From Calliopsis andreniformis (taxonomy: Eukaryota; Arthropoda; Insecta; Hymenoptera; Andrenidae), in assembly GCF_051401765.1 (NCBI RefSeq), contig NW_027480464.1:372001-436000 (forward strand): DNA of 64,000 nt. The letters run 5' to 3'. Within the stretch, counting starts at the first letter, position 1. Each line of letters opens with the position of its first letter. Under the pieces are notes generated by a model. The model was not told where the DNA came from, did no database searches, and saw only the letters and a list, made by a program, of their open reading frames with translations. Positions 37,408 through 51,075 of this stretch are shown piece after piece. The position numbers and the translations under genes were made by a program.

Positions 37408-40206
37408 CTCAATACTCAACCTGCAATCTTCAAACCTCTATCCACAAACATCAATTCTCATGACTCAACCCTCAACCCTCAGTCCCCAATCCTGAACCTT
37501 CAATCCTCAATCCTCAGTCCACAATCCTCAATACTCAATCTTCAATCCTCAATACTCAATCTTCAATCCTCAATCGTCAGTCCTCGGTCCTCAATCCTCA
37601 ATCGTCCATCTCCAATCATGAATACTCAACCTTCAATCCTCAATCCACAATCCTCAATCCTCAATCCTCAATCCTCGTCCTTTAATCCTCAATACCCAAT
37701 CCTCAATCTTCAATCCTCAATCCTCAATCCTCAATTCTCAACCCTCAATCCTCAGTCCTCAGTCCTCAAACCTCAATCCTCAAACCTCAGCCCTCATCCT
37801 CAATACTCAATCCTCATTCCTCAATCCTCAATCTTCAATCCTCAATACTCAATATTCAATCCCCAATCCTCAGTCCTCAAACCTCAATTCTGAATCCTCA
37901 ATCCTGCATCCTCAATCTCCAGCCCTCAGTCCTCAACAATCAGTTGTCAATCCTCAATCCCCAATAGAATATCCTCAATTCACAGTTTTCAATACTCAAT
38001 ACTCAATCTGCAATCTTCAAATCTCTATACACAAACATCAATTCTCATCACTAAACCCTGAACGCTCAGTCCTCAATGTTGAATCCTCAATCCTCAATTC
38101 TCGATCTTCAATCCTCAATACTGAATCTTCAATCCTCAATCCTCAATCCTCAATCCTCAGTCATCAATCATCAATCCTCAGTAATCAGTCCTCAATCTTC
38201 AATACTCAATAGTCAATCCTCAGTCCTCAATCCTCAATCCTCAATTCCTGTTCCTCAAACCTGAATCCTCAACCCTCAGTCCTCATCCTCAATCCTCAAT
38301 CCTCAATCCTCAATCCTCAATCTTCATTCCTCAATACTCAATCTTCAATAATCAGTCCTCAATCTTCAATCCTCAATCCTCAATCCTCAATCCTCAATCC
38401 TCAATCTTCAATCCTCAATACTCAATCTTCAATCCTCAATCCTCAATCCTCAATCCTCAATCCTCAACCCTCAATCCTCAATCCTCATTCTTCAATCCTC
38501 TATACCTAATCCTCAATATTCAATCCTCGATCCTCTGTCCTCAAACCTCAATTCTGAAACCTCAATCCTGTGTCCTCAATCTTCAGACCTCAGTCCTCAA
38601 CAATCCTGAACGCTCAGTCCTCAATGTTCAATCCTCAATCCTCAATTCTCGATCATCAATCCTCAATACTGAATCTTCAATCCTCAATCCTCAATCCTCA
38701 ATCCTCAGTCATCAATCATCAATCCACAGTAATCAGTCCTCAATCTTCAATACTCAATCGTCAATCCTCAGTCCTCAATCCTCAATCCTCAATTCCTGTT
38801 CCTCAAACCTCAATCCTCAATCCTCAATCCTCAATCCTCAATCTTCAATCCTCAGTCCCCAGTCCTCAATCTTCTATCCTCAATACTCAATCCTCAATCC
38901 TCAATCCTCAATCCTCATTCTTCAATCCTCAATACTCAATCTTCAATCCTCAATCCTCAATCCTCAATCCTCAATCCTCAATCCTCAACCCTCAATCCTC
39001 AGTCCTCAAACCTCAATACCGAATCCTCGATCCTGAATCCTCAATCTTCAGCCCTCAGTCCTCAAAAGTCAATTGTCAATCCTTAATGCTCAATAGAACA
39101 TACTCAATTCACAGATTTCGATTCTCAATCCCCATTCTTCAATCTTCAAATCTCAATCCACAAACATCAGTTCTCATCACTCAACCATCAACACTCAGTC
39201 CTCAATCTTCAATCCTCATTCCTCAATCCTCAATATTCAATCCTCAATACTGAATCCTCAACCCTCAATCCTCAATTCTCAATCCTCAATACTCAATCCT
39301 CAATCGCCAATCCTCAATCCCCAATCCTCAATCTTCAATCCTCAATCCTCAATCCTCAATGCTCAATCCGCAATATTCAACACACAACCCTCAACTATCA
39401 ATCCTTAATACTCAACCATCAATCCTGAGTTCTCAATACTCAATAGAATATCCTGAATTCTCATGGTTCAGTACTCAATCCACAAAATTCAATAATCAAA
39501 TCTCAGTCCTCAAACATCAATTCTCAACACTCAATCCTCAATACTCAGTCCTCTGTCTTCAATCCTCCATCCTAAATCCTCAATCCTCAAGCGTCAATCC
39601 TCAATTCTCAATCCTCAACTCTCAATCCTCAGTCCTCAAACCTCAATCCGGAATCCTCAATCCTGAATCCTCAGTCTTCAACCGTCGGTCCTCAACAATC
39701 AATCGTCAATCCTCAATCCTCAATAGAATATCCTCAAATCACAGTTTTCAATACTCAATCCCCATTCTTCAATCTTCAAATCTCAATCCACAAACATCAA
39801 TTCTCATCACTCAACCCTCAACACTCAGTCCTCAATCTTCAATCCTCAATCCTCAATCCTCAATCCTCAATCCTCAATGTTCAATCCTGAATACCCAATC
39901 CTCAACCTTCAATCCTCAATCCTCAAACCTCAATCCTCAATCCTCGATCTTTAATCCTCAGTCCTCAAACTTCAATCCTGAATCCTGAATCCTGAATCCT
40001 CAAACTTCAGCTCGCAGTCCTCAACAATCAGGTGTCAATCCTCAATCCTCAATAGAGTATCCTCAATTCACAGGACTCAATGCTCAATACACAACCTGCA
40101 ATCTTCAAATCTCTATCCACAAACATCAATTCTCATCGCACAGCCCTCAACACTCAGTCCCCAATCCTCAATCTTCAATCCTCAATTCTCAATGCTCAGT
40201 CCAGAA
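37408..40206. repeat. Displaced 2.8-kb copy of 7.8-10.6 kb, including a 1,288-bp unit
   Basis: This matches 7795-10593 at a constant offset of 29,613 bp. Cassettes are A (37965), A-prime (39094), B (39444), A-double-prime (39724) and D (40053). The constant offset over 2.8 kb means there is almost no net indel between the copies. Differences include CATTCCTC for CAATCCTC near 37816 and CCTGAATCC for CCTCAATCC near 38262. Confidence 0.9.
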
Positions 40207-42194
40207 TCGTCAATCTTCAATCCTCAATACTCAATCCTCAATCCTCAATGCTCAATCATCAATCCTCAATCTTCATTCCTCAGTCCCAAATCCTCAATCT
40301 TCAATACCCAATCCTCAATCCTCAATCTTCAATCCTCAATACTCAATCTTCAATCCTCAATACTCAATCCTCAATCCTCAATCCTCATTCTTCAATCCTC
40401 AATTCCCAATCCTCAATCTTCAATCCTCATTCCTCAATCCTCAATTCTCAATCCTCAATCCTCAATCCTCAGAAATCAAACGTCAATACTCATCCCTGAG
40501 ACCTCGTGCTCAATCCACAACCCTCAACCCTCAATCCTCAATCTTCAATCCTCAATCCTCAACCATCAGTTGTCAATCCTCAATCCTCAATAGAATATCA
40601 TCAATTCACAGTTTTCATTACTCAATACTCAATCTGCAATCTTCAAATCTCTATCCACAAACATCAATTCTCATCACTCAACCCTCAACACTCAGTCCCC
40701 AAACCTCAATATTCAATCCTCAATTCTCAATGCTCAGTCCACAATCCTCAACATTCAATCCTCAATACTCAGTCTTCAATGCTCAATCCTCAATCCTCAA
40801 TCCTCAATTCTCAATCCTCAATCGTCAATCTTCAATCCTCAATACTCAATCTTCAATCCTCAATGCTCAATCCTCAATCCTCAATCCTCATTCTTCAATC
40901 CTCGATACCCAATCCTCAATCTTCAATCCTCAATCCTCAATCATCAATTCTCAATCCTCAATCCTCAGTCCTCAGTCGTCTAACCTCAATCCTCAACCCT
41001 CAGCCCCCATCCTCAATCCTCAATTCTCAATCCTCAATCCTCAACCTTCAATCCTCAACACTCAGTCTTCAACTCTCAGTCCTGAACCCTCAGTCCTCAG
41101 TCCTCAAACCTCAATCCTCAACCCTCAGCCCTCATCCTCAATCCTCAGACGACAATCCGCAATCCTCAATCTTCAATCCTCAATACTCAAACTTCAATCC
41201 TCAATCCTCTGTCCTCAAACCTCAATTCTGAATCCTCAATCCTGAATCCTCAATCTTCAGCCCTCAGTCCTCAGCAATCAGTAGTCAATCCTCAATCCTC
41301 AATAGAATATCCTCAATTCACAGGTCTCAATACTCAATACTCAACCTGCAATCTTCAAATCTCTATCCGCAAACATCAATTCTCATCACTCAACCCTCAA
41401 CACTCAGTCCCCAATCCTCAATATTCAATCCTCAATTCTCAATCCTCAATCCACAATCCTCAACCTTCAATCCTCAATACTCAGTCTTCAATGCTCAATC
41501 CTCAATCCTCAATCCTCAATTCTCAATCCTCAATCGTCAATCTTCAATCTTCAATACTCAATCTTCAACCATCAATCCTCAGTCCTAAAACCTCAATTCT
41601 GAATCCTCAATCCTGAATCCTCGATCTTCAGCCCACAGTCCTCAACAATCAGTTGTCAGTCCTCAATCCTCAATAGAATATCCTCAATTCACAGGTCTCA
41701 ATACTCAATACTCAACCTGCAATCTTCAAACCTCTATCCACAAACATCAGTTCTCATGACTCAACCCTCAACACTCAGTCCCCAATCCTCAACCTTCAAT
41801 CCTCAATCCTCAGTCCACAATCCTCAATACTCAATCTTCAATCCTCAATACTCAATCTTCAATCCTCAATCGTCAGTCCTCGGTCCTCAATCCTCAATCG
41901 TCCATCTCCAATCCTGAATACTCAACCTTCAATCCTCAATCCACAATCCTCAATCCTCAATCCTCAATCCCGAATCCTCGATCCTGAATCCTCAATCTTC
42001 AGCTCTCAGTCCTCAAAAATCACTTGTCAATCCTTAATCCTCAATAGAATATCCTCAATTCACAGATTTCAATTCTCAATCCCCATTCTTCAATCTTCAA
42101 ATCTCAATCCACAAACATCAGTTCTCATCACTCAACCATCAACACTCAGTCCTGAATCTTCAATCCTCATTCCTCAATCCTCAATATTCAATCC
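40207..42194. repeat. 712/371/371 module, full copy 3
   Basis: Cassettes lie at 40591, 41303, 41674 and 42045, offset 21,224 bp from 19367-20821. The match to that copy starts upstream at about 39250 and ends near 42194. There, CAATCATCAATACTGAATC (20970 side) is replaced by CAATACTCAATCC, which matches the 22.4-kb region. Confidence 0.9.
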
Positions 42195-42654
42195 TCAATA
42201 CTCAATCCTCAATACTCAATCCTCAATTCTCAATCCTCAATCCTCATTCTTCAATAATCAATACCCAATCCTCAATCTTCAATCCTGAATCCTCAATCCT
42301 CAATTCTCAATCCTCAATCCTCTATCCTCAGACCTCAAACATCAATACTCAAACCTCAGTCCTCGTCCTCAATCCACAACCCTCAATCCGCATTCCTCAA
42401 TCTTCAATCCTCATTCCTCAATCCTCAATCCTCAATCCTCAGTCCTCAAACCTCAATTCTGAATCCTCAATCCTGAATCCTCAATCCTCAATCCTCAGTC
42501 CTCAACCTTCAATACTCAATACTCAATCTTCAATCCTCAATACTCAGTCTTCAGTCCTCAATCCTCAATCCTCAAGCCTTAATCCTCAATCCTCAATCAT
42601 CGGTCCTCAATCCTCAATCGTCAATCTCCAATCCTGAATACTCAACCTTCAATC
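42195..42654. repeat. Patchwork junction zone
   Basis: The stretch 42195-42482 matches 22435-22722 (offset 19,760). The stretch 42490-42650 matches about 25335-25500, including CAATCATCGGTCC and the CAATCTCCAATCCTG phrase. The next segment matches 35.6 kb. Three different neighbourhoods therefore meet within about 500 bp. There is no cassette and no unique sequence. Confidence 0.82.
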
Positions 42655-44465
42655 CTCAATTCTCAATCCTCAACCCTCAATCCTCAGTCCTCAAACCTCA
42701 ATCTTCAATACTCAACCCTCAATCCTCAATCCACAATCCTCAATCCTCAATCCTCATTCTTCAATAATCAATACCCAATCCTCAATCTTCAATCCTGAAT
42801 CCTCAATCCTCAATTCTCAATCCTCAATCCTCTATCCTCAGACCTCAAACATCAATACTCAAACCTCAGTCCTCGTCCTCAATCCACAACCCTCAATCCA
42901 CATTCCTCAATCCTCCATCCTCAATCCTCAGTGCTCAAACCTCAATGCTGAATCCTCAATCCTGAATCCTCAATCTTCAGACCTCAGTCATCAACAATCA
43001 GTTGTCAATCCTCAATCCTCCATAGAATATCCTCAATTCATAGTTTTCAATACTCTATGCTCAATCTGCAATCTTCAAACCTCTGTCCACAAACAACAAT
43101 TCCCATTACTCAACCCTCAACACTCAGTCCTCAATGTTCAATCGTCAATCCTCAATCCTCAATCGTCAATCTTCAATCCTCAATACACAATCTTCGATCC
43201 TCAATCCTCAATCCTCAATCCTCAATCCTCATTCCTCAATCCTCAATACCCAATCCTCAATCTTCAATCCTCAATCCTCAATCCTAAATCATCAATGCTC
43301 AATCCTCATTCATCAATCCTCAATACCCAATCCTCAATCTTCAATCCTCAATCCTCAATCCTCAATCTTCAATCTTCAATACTCAATCCTCAACCCTCAA
43401 TCCTCGGTCCTCAAACCTCAATTCTGAATACTCAATTCTGAATCCTCATTCCTGAATCCTCAATCTTCAGCTCTCAGTCATCAACAATCAGTTGTCAATC
43501 CTAAATCCTCAATAGAATATCCTCAATTCACAGTTTTCAATACTCAATACTCAATCTGCAATCTTCAAACCTCTATCCACAATCATCAATTCTCATCACT
43601 CAACCCTCAACACTCAGTCCTCAATGCTCAATCCTCAATCCTCAATTCTCAATCTTCAATCCTCATTACTGAATCTTCAATCCACAATCCTCAATCCTCA
43701 ATACTCAATCCTCAATCCTCAATCTTCAATCCTCAGTCCCCAATCCTCAATCTTCAATCCTCAATACTCAATCTTCAATCCTCAATCCTCAATCCTCAAC
43801 CCTCAATCCTGAATACTCAATCTTCAATCCTCAATCCTCAATCCTCAATCCTCAATCCTCAATCCTCAATCATCTATCCTCAATCTTCAATACTCAATCC
43901 TCAATCCCCAATCCTCACTCCTCAATACACAACCATCAATCCTCAGTTCTCAATACTCAATAGAATATCCTGAATTCTCAGGGTTCTATACTCAAACCTC
44001 AATCCTCAGCCCTGAGCCCTCATTCACAATCCTCAATCCTCAATCCTCAATCGTCAATTCTCAATCCTCAATCCTCAGCCCTCAGTCCTCAAACCTCAAT
44101 CCTCAACCCTCAGACCTCATCCTCAATCTTCAATCCTCAATCCTCAATCCTCAATACCCAATCCTCAATCTTCAATCCTCAATACTCAATCTTCAATCCT
44201 CAATCCTCAATCCTCAACACTCAATCCTCAATCCTCAATCCTCAATCCTCAATCCTCAATCCTGAATACTCAATCTTCAATCCTCAATCCTCAATCCTCA
44301 AACCTCAATTCTCAATCCTCAATCCTAAATCCTCAGTCCTCGAACCTCAATTCTGAATCCGCATTCCTGAATCCTCAATCTTCAGCCCTCAGTCATCAAC
44401 AATCAGTTGTCAATCCTCAATCCTCAATAGAATATCCTTAATTCACAGATTTCAATACTCAATAC
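42655..44465. repeat. 1.8-kb displaced copy of 35.6-37.4 kb
   Basis: The offset is 7,050 bp. Cassettes lie at 43023, 43513, 43961 (C) and 44428, corresponding to 35973, 36463, 36911 and 37378. Differences include CAGTGCTC for CAGTCCTC near 42930, CATTCCTG for CATTGCTG near 43449 and CCTCACTCC for CCTCAATCC near 43917. After 44465 this copy continues with a TCTGCAATC/TTCTAATC variant instead of the 37.41-kb sequence. Confidence 0.9.
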
Positions 44466-46075
44466 TCAATCTGCAATCTTCTAATCTCTATCCACAAACA
44501 TCAATTCTCATCACGCAACCCTCAACACTCAGTCCCCAATCCTCAATCTTCAATGCTGAATCCTCAATCCTCAATAGAATATCATCAATTCACACCTTTC
44601 AATACTCAATACTCAACCTGCAATCTTCAAATCTCTATCCACAAACATCAATTCTCATCACTCAACCCTCAACACTCAGTCCCCAATCCTCAATCTTAAA
44701 TCCTCAATCATCAAGCCTCAATCCTCAATTCTCAATCTTTAATACCCAATACTCAATCTTCAATCCTCAATCCTCAATCCTCAATCCTCAATCCACAATC
44801 CTCAATCCTCAATCCTCATTCTGCAATCCTCAATACCCAATCCTCAATCTTCAATCCTCAATCCTCACTCCTCAATCCTCAATCCTCAATACTCAACCAT
44901 CAATCCTCAATTCTCAATACTCAATAGAATATCCTGAATTATCAGGATTCTATACTCAAACCTCAATCCTCAGCCCTGAGCCCTCATTCACGATCCTCAA
45001 TCCTCAATCCTCAATCCTCAATTCTCAATCCTCAATCCCCAATCCTCAATCCTCAATACTCAATCCTCAATCCTCAAACCTCAATCCTGAATACTCAATC
45101 TTCAATCCTCAATCCTCAATCCTCAATACTCAATCCTCTATCCTCAATCCTCAATCCTCAATTCTCAATCCTCAATCCCCAATCCTCAATCCTCAATACT
45201 CAATCCTCAATCCTCAAACCTCAATCCTGAATACTCAATCTTCAATCCTCAATCCTCAATCCTCAATCCTCAATCCTCAACCCTCAATCCTCAATCCTCA
45301 ATCCTCAATCCTCAATCCTGAATACTCAATCTTCAATCCTCAATCCTCAATCCTCAAACCTCAATTCTCAATCCTCAATCCTCAATCCTCAGTCCTCGAA
45401 CCTCAATTCTGAATCCGCATTCCTGAATCCTCAATCTTCAGCCCTCAGTCATCAACAATCAGTTGTCAATCCTCAATCCTCAATTGAATATCCTTAATTC
45501 ACAGATTTCAATTCTCAATACTCAATCTGCAATCTTCAAACTTCTATCCACAATCATCAATTCTCATCACTCAACCCTCAACACTCAGTCCTCAATGCTC
45601 AATCCTCAATCCTCAATCCTCAATCTTCAATCCTCAATACTGAATCTTCAATCCTCAATCCTCAATCCTCAATACTCAATCCTCAATACTCAATCTTCAA
45701 CACTCAGTCCCCAATCCTCAATCTTCAATCCTCAATACTCAATCCTCAATACTCAATCCTCAATCCTCAAACCTCAATCCTGAATACTCAATCTTCAATC
45801 CTCAATCCTCAATCCTCAATCCTCAAACCTCAATCCTCAACCATCAATCCTCAATCTTCAATACTCAATCCTCAATCCTCAATCCTCAATCCTCAATACT
45901 CAACCATCAATCCTCAATTCTCAATACTCAATAGAATATCCTGAATTCTCAGGATTCTATACTCAAACCTCAATCCTCAGCCCTGAGCCCTCTTTCACAA
46001 TCCTCAATCCTCAATCCTCAATCCTCAATTCTCAATCCTCAATCCCCAATCCTCAATCCTCAATACTCAACCATC
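44466..46075. repeat. Start of the C-rich right domain
   Basis: Cassettes lie at 44575 (A with CACACCTTTC), 44925 (C, TGAATTA), 45485 (A, TAG changed to TTG) and 45932 (C). A tandem 140-bp duplication is visible at about 45003-45142 and 45143-45282, including CAATCCCCAATCC and CAAACCTCAATCCTG. The interval from about 45.4 kb to 46.2 kb matches 51.7-52.5 kb at an offset of 6,318 bp. Confidence 0.83.
45928..45990 (+). repeat. Type specimen of cassette family C (63 bp core)
   Basis: The core is nine heptamers: TCAATAG, AATATCC, TGAATTC, TCAGGAT, TCTATAC, TCAAACC, a plain unit, TCAGCCC, TGAGCCC. It is preceded by TCAACCA, a plain unit, TCAATTC and TCAATAC, the same lead-in as family B, and the first three units equal B. 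Family C is therefore probably a B relative whose right part was replaced. Just after the core a recurrent one-base slip (TCATTCA or TCTTTCA, then CAATCCT) shifts the heptamer register. Confidence 0.87.
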
Positions 46076-47285
46076 AATCCTCAATTCTCAATACTCAATA
46101 GAATATCCTTAATTCTCAGGATTCTATACTCAAACCTCAATCCTCATCCCTGAGCCCTCATTCACAATCCTCAATCCTCAATCCTCAATCCTCAACTATC
46201 AATCCTCAATCCTCAGCCCTCAGTCCTCAAACCTCAATCGTCAACCCTCAGCCCTCATCCTCAATCTTCAATCCTCAATCCTCAATCCTCAATCCTCAAT
46301 CCTCAATCTTCAATCTTCAATACTCTTTCTTCAATCCTCAATCCTCAATCTTCAATCCTCAATCCTCATTATTCAATCATCAATACCCAATCCTCTATCT
46401 TCAATCCTCAATCCTCAATACTCAATTCTCAATCCTCAATCCTCAATCCTCAGACCTCAAACATCAATACTCAGCCCTCAGTCCTCGTCCTCAATCCGCA
46501 GCCCTCAATCCTCAATCCTCAACCTTCAATCATCAATATTCAATCTTCAATCCTCAATCCTCAATCCCCAAACCTCAATCCTCAAACCTCAATGTTCAAT
46601 CCTCAATACTCAATCCTCAATCTTCAATCCTCAATCCTCAAACCTCAATCCTCAATCCTCAATCCTCAGTCCTCAAACCACAATCCTGAATCCTCAATCC
46701 TGAATCCTCAATCTTCAGCACTCAGTCCTCAACAATCAGTTGTCAATCCTCAATCCTCAATAGAATATCCTCAGTTCAGAGTTTTCAATACGCAATACTC
46801 AGTCTGCAATCTTCAAATATCTATCCACAAACATCAATTCTCATCACGCAACCCTCAACACTCAGTCCCCAATCCTCAGTCTTCAATCCTGAATCCTCAA
46901 TCCTCAATAGAATATCATCAATTCACACTTTTCAATACTCAATACTCAACCTGCAATCTTCAAATCTCTATCCACAAACATCAATTCTCATCACTCAACC
47001 CTCAACACTCAGTCCCCAATCCTCAATCTTAAATCCTCAATCATCAAGCCTCAATCCTCAATTCTCAATCTTTAATCCCCAATACTCAATCTTCAATCCT
47101 CAATCCTCAATCCTCAATCCTCAATCCACAATCCTCAATCCTCAATCCTCATTCTTCAATCCTCAATACCCAATCCTCAATCTTCAATCCTCAATCCTCA
47201 ATCCTCAATTCTCAATCCTTAATCCTCAGTCCTCAGTCCTCAAACCTCAATCCTCAACCCTCAGCCCTCATAGTCAATCCTCAAT
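46076..47285. repeat. 1.2-kb unit recurring at 49.2 and 58.1 kb
   Basis: Cassettes lie at 46099 (C), 46761 (A, with TCAGAGTTT) and 46908 (A, with CACACTTTTC). It matches about 58090-59285 (offset 12,015 falling to 12,008), and 46480-47280 matches 49183-49983 (offset 2,703). Two cassettes only 147 bp apart (21 heptamers) are diagnostic of this unit. Confidence 0.86.
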
Positions 47286-50200
47286 CCTCAATCCTCAATC
47301 CTCAATCCTCAATCCTCATTCTTCAATCCTCAATACCCAATCCTCAATCTTCAATCCTCAATCCTCGATCCTCAATTCTCAATCCTCAATCCTCAATCCT
47401 CAGTCCTCGGACCTCAATTCTGAATCCGCATTCCTGAATCCTCAATCTTCAGCCCTCAGTCATCAACAATCAGTTTTCAATCCTCAATCCTCAATAGAAT
47501 ATCCTCAGTTCGCAGTTTTCAATACTCAATACTCAATCTGCAATCTTCAAACCACTATCCACATTCATCAATTCTCATCACTCAAACCTCAACACTCAGT
47601 CCTCAATGCTCAATCCTCAATCCTCAATTCTCAATCTTCAATCATCAATACTGAATCTTCAATCAACAATCCTCAATCCTCAATCCTCAATACTCAATCC
47701 TCAATCCTCAATCTTCAATCCTCAGTCCCCAATCCTCAATCTTCAATCCTCAATACTCAATCCTCAATCCTCAATCCTAAATCCTCAACCCTCAATCCTG
47801 AATACTCAATCTTCAATCCTCAATCCTCAATCCTCAATCATCAATCCTCAATCTTCAATACTCAATCCTCAATCCTCAATCCTCAATCCTCAATACTCAA
47901 ACATCAATCCTCAATTCTCAATACTCAATATAATATCCTGAATTCTCAGGATTCTATACTCAAACCTCAATCCTCAACCCTGAGCCCTCATTCACAATCC
48001 TCAATCCTCAATCCTCAATCCTCAATTCTCTATCCTCAATCCTCAGCCCTCAGTCCTCAAACCTCAATCCTCAACCCTCAGACCTCATCCTCAATCTTCA
48101 ATCCTCAATCCTAAATCCTCAATCCCCAATCCTCAATCTTCAATCCTCAATACTCAATCCTCAATCCTCAATCCTCAACCTTCAATCCCCAATACTCTTT
48201 CTTCAATCCTCAATCCTCAATCCGCAAGCCCCAATCCTCATTATTCAATCCTCAACACCCAATCCTCAATTTTCAGTCCTCAATCCTCAATCCTCAATTC
48301 TCAATCCTCAATCCTCAACCCTCAGCCCTCATCCTCAATCCTCAATCCTCAATCCTCAGCCCTCAGTCCTGAAACCGCAATCCTCAACCCTCAGCCCTCA
48401 TCCTCAATCTTCAATCCTCAATCCTCAATCCTCAATCCCAAATCCTCAATCTTCAATCCTCAACACTCTTTCTTCAATCCTCAATCCTCAATCCTCAATC
48501 CTCATTCCTCATTCTTCAATCCTCAATACCCAATCCTCAATCTTCAATCCTCAATCCTCAATCCTCAATCCTCAATCCTCATTCTTCAATCCTCAATCCT
48601 CAATCCTCAATCCTCAACCCTCAATCCTCAATCCTCAATCCTCAATCTTCAATCCTCAATCCTCAAACCTCAATCCTCATTGTTCAATCCTCAATACCCA
48701 ATCCTCAATCCTCAATCTTCAATCCTCAATCCTCAATCCTCAATCCTCATTCTTCAATCCTCAATACCCAATCCTCAATCTTCAATCCTCAATCCTCAAT
48801 CCTCAATTCTCAATCCCCAATCCTCAATCCTCAGTCCTCGAACCTCAATTCTGAATCCGCATTCCTGAATCCTCAATCTTCAGCCCTCAGTCATCAACAA
48901 TCAGTTGTCAATCCTCAATCCTCAATAGAATATCCTCAATTCGCAGTTTTCAAAACTCAATACTCAATCCGCAATCTTCAAACCACTATCCACAATCATC
49001 AATTCTCATCACTCAAACCTCAACACTCAGTCCTCAATGCTCAATCCTCAATCCTCAATTCTCAATCTTCAATCCTCAATACTGAATCTTCAATCCACAA
49101 TCCTCAATCCTCAATACTCAATACTCAATTCTCAATCCTCAATCCTCAATCCTCAGACATCAAACATCAATACTCAGCCCTCAGTCCTCGTCCTCAATCC
49201 ACAGCCCTCAATCCTCAATCCTCAACCTTCAATCATCAATATTCAATCTTCAATCCCCAATCCTCAATCCCCAATCCTCAATCCTCAAACCTCAATGTTC
49301 AATCCTCAATACTCAATCCTCAATCTTCAATCCTCAATCCTCAAACCTCAATCCTCAATCCTCAATCCTCAGTCCTCAAACCACAATCCTGAATCCTAAA
49401 TCCTGAATCCTCAATCTTCAGCACTCAGTCCTCAACAATCAGTTGTCAATCCTCAATCCTCAATAGAATGTCCTCAGTTCAGAGTTTTCAATACGCAATA
49501 CTCAGTCTGCAATCTTCAAATATCTATCCACAAACATCAATTCTCATCACGCAACCCTCAACACTCAGTCCCCAATCCTCAATCTTCAATCCTGAATCCT
49601 CAATCCTCAACAGAATATCATCAATTCACACCTTTCAATACTCAATACTCAACCTGCAATCTTCAAATCTCTATCCACAAACATCAATTCTCATCACTCA
49701 ACCCTCAACACTCAGTCCCCAATCCTCAATCTTAAATCCTCAATCATCAAGCCTCAATCCTCAATTCTCAATCTTTAATCCCCAATACTCCATCTTCAAT
49801 CCTCAATCCTCAATCCTCAATCCTCAATCCACAATCCTCAATCCTCAATCCTCATTCTTCAATCCTCAATACCCAATCCTCAATCTTCAATCCTCAATCC
49901 TCAATCCTCAATTCTCAATCCTCAATCCTCAGTCCTCAGTCCTCAAACCTCAATCCTCAACCCTCAGCCCTCATAGTCAATCCTCAATCCACAATCCTCA
50001 ATCCTGAATCTTCAATCCTCAATACTCAATCTTCAATCCTCAATCCTCAGACCTCGAACCTCAATTCTGAATCCGCATTCCTGAATCCTCAATCTTCAGC
50101 CCTCAGTCATCAACAATCAGTTGTCAATCCTCAATCCTCAATAGAATATCCTCAATTCACAGTTTTCAATACTCAATACTCAATATGCAATCTTCAAAAC

Positions 50201-50445
50201 TCTATCCACAATCATCAATTCTCATCACTCAACCCTCAACACTCAGTCCTCAATGCTCAATCCTCAATCCTCAATTCTCAATCTTCAATCCTCAATACTG
50301 AATCTTCAATCCTCAATCCTCAATCCTCAATACTCAATCCTCAATCCTCAACCTTCAATCCTCAGTCCCCAATTCTCAATCTTCAATACTCAATACTCAA
50401 TCCTCAATCCTCAATCCTCAATCCTCAATCCTCAATACTCAATCC
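47286..50445. repeat. Satellite segment with A cassettes and a C variant
   Basis: Cassettes lie at 47495, 47929 (C with TAT in place of TAG), 48926, 49464 (AATGTCC), 49611 (CAG in place of TAG) and 50142. The gap from 47930 to 48925 is cassette-free. It contains repeated CAATACTCTTTCTTC and CATTGTTCAATCC phrases also found at 51-53, 55 and 58 kb. The part 49183-49983 is the 2,703-bp-offset copy of 46480-47280. Confidence 0.82.
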
Positions 50446-51075
50446 TGAATACTCAATCTTCAATCCTAAATCCTCAATCCTCAATCCTCAATACTCAACC
50501 ATCAATCCTCAATTCTCAATACTCAATAGAATATCCTGAATTCTCAGGGATCTATACTCAAACCTCAATCCTCAACCCTGAGCCCTCATTCACAATCCTC
50601 AATCCTCAATCCTCAATCATCAATCCTCAATCTTCAATACTCAATCCTCAATCCTCAATCCTCAATCTTCAATACTCAACCATCAATCCTCAATTCTCAA
50701 TACTCAATAGAATATCCTGAATTCTCAGGGATCTATACTCAAACCTCAATCCTCAACCCTGAGCCCTCATTCACAATCCTCAATCCTCAATCCTCAATCC
50801 TCAATTCTCAATCCTCAATCCTCAGCCCTCAGTCCTCAAACCTCAATCCTCAACCCTCAGCCCACATCCTCAATCTTCAATCCTCAATCCTCAATCCTCA
50901 ATCCCCAATCCTCAACCTTCAATCCTCAATACTCAATCCTCAATCCTCAATCCTCAACCTTCAATCCTCAATACTCTTTCTTCAATCCTCAATCCTCAAT
51001 CCGCAAGCCTCAATCCTCATTATTCAATCCTCAACACCCAATCCTCAATCTTCAGTCCTCAATCCTCAATCCTCA
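50446..51075. repeat. 181-bp C-cassette doublet, copy 1
   Basis: Two C cassettes with TCAGGGATC lie at 50527 and 50708, 181 bp apart (26 heptamers less one base). The whole 630-bp interval recurs at 60023-60652 at an offset of 9,577 bp. Confidence 0.86.
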
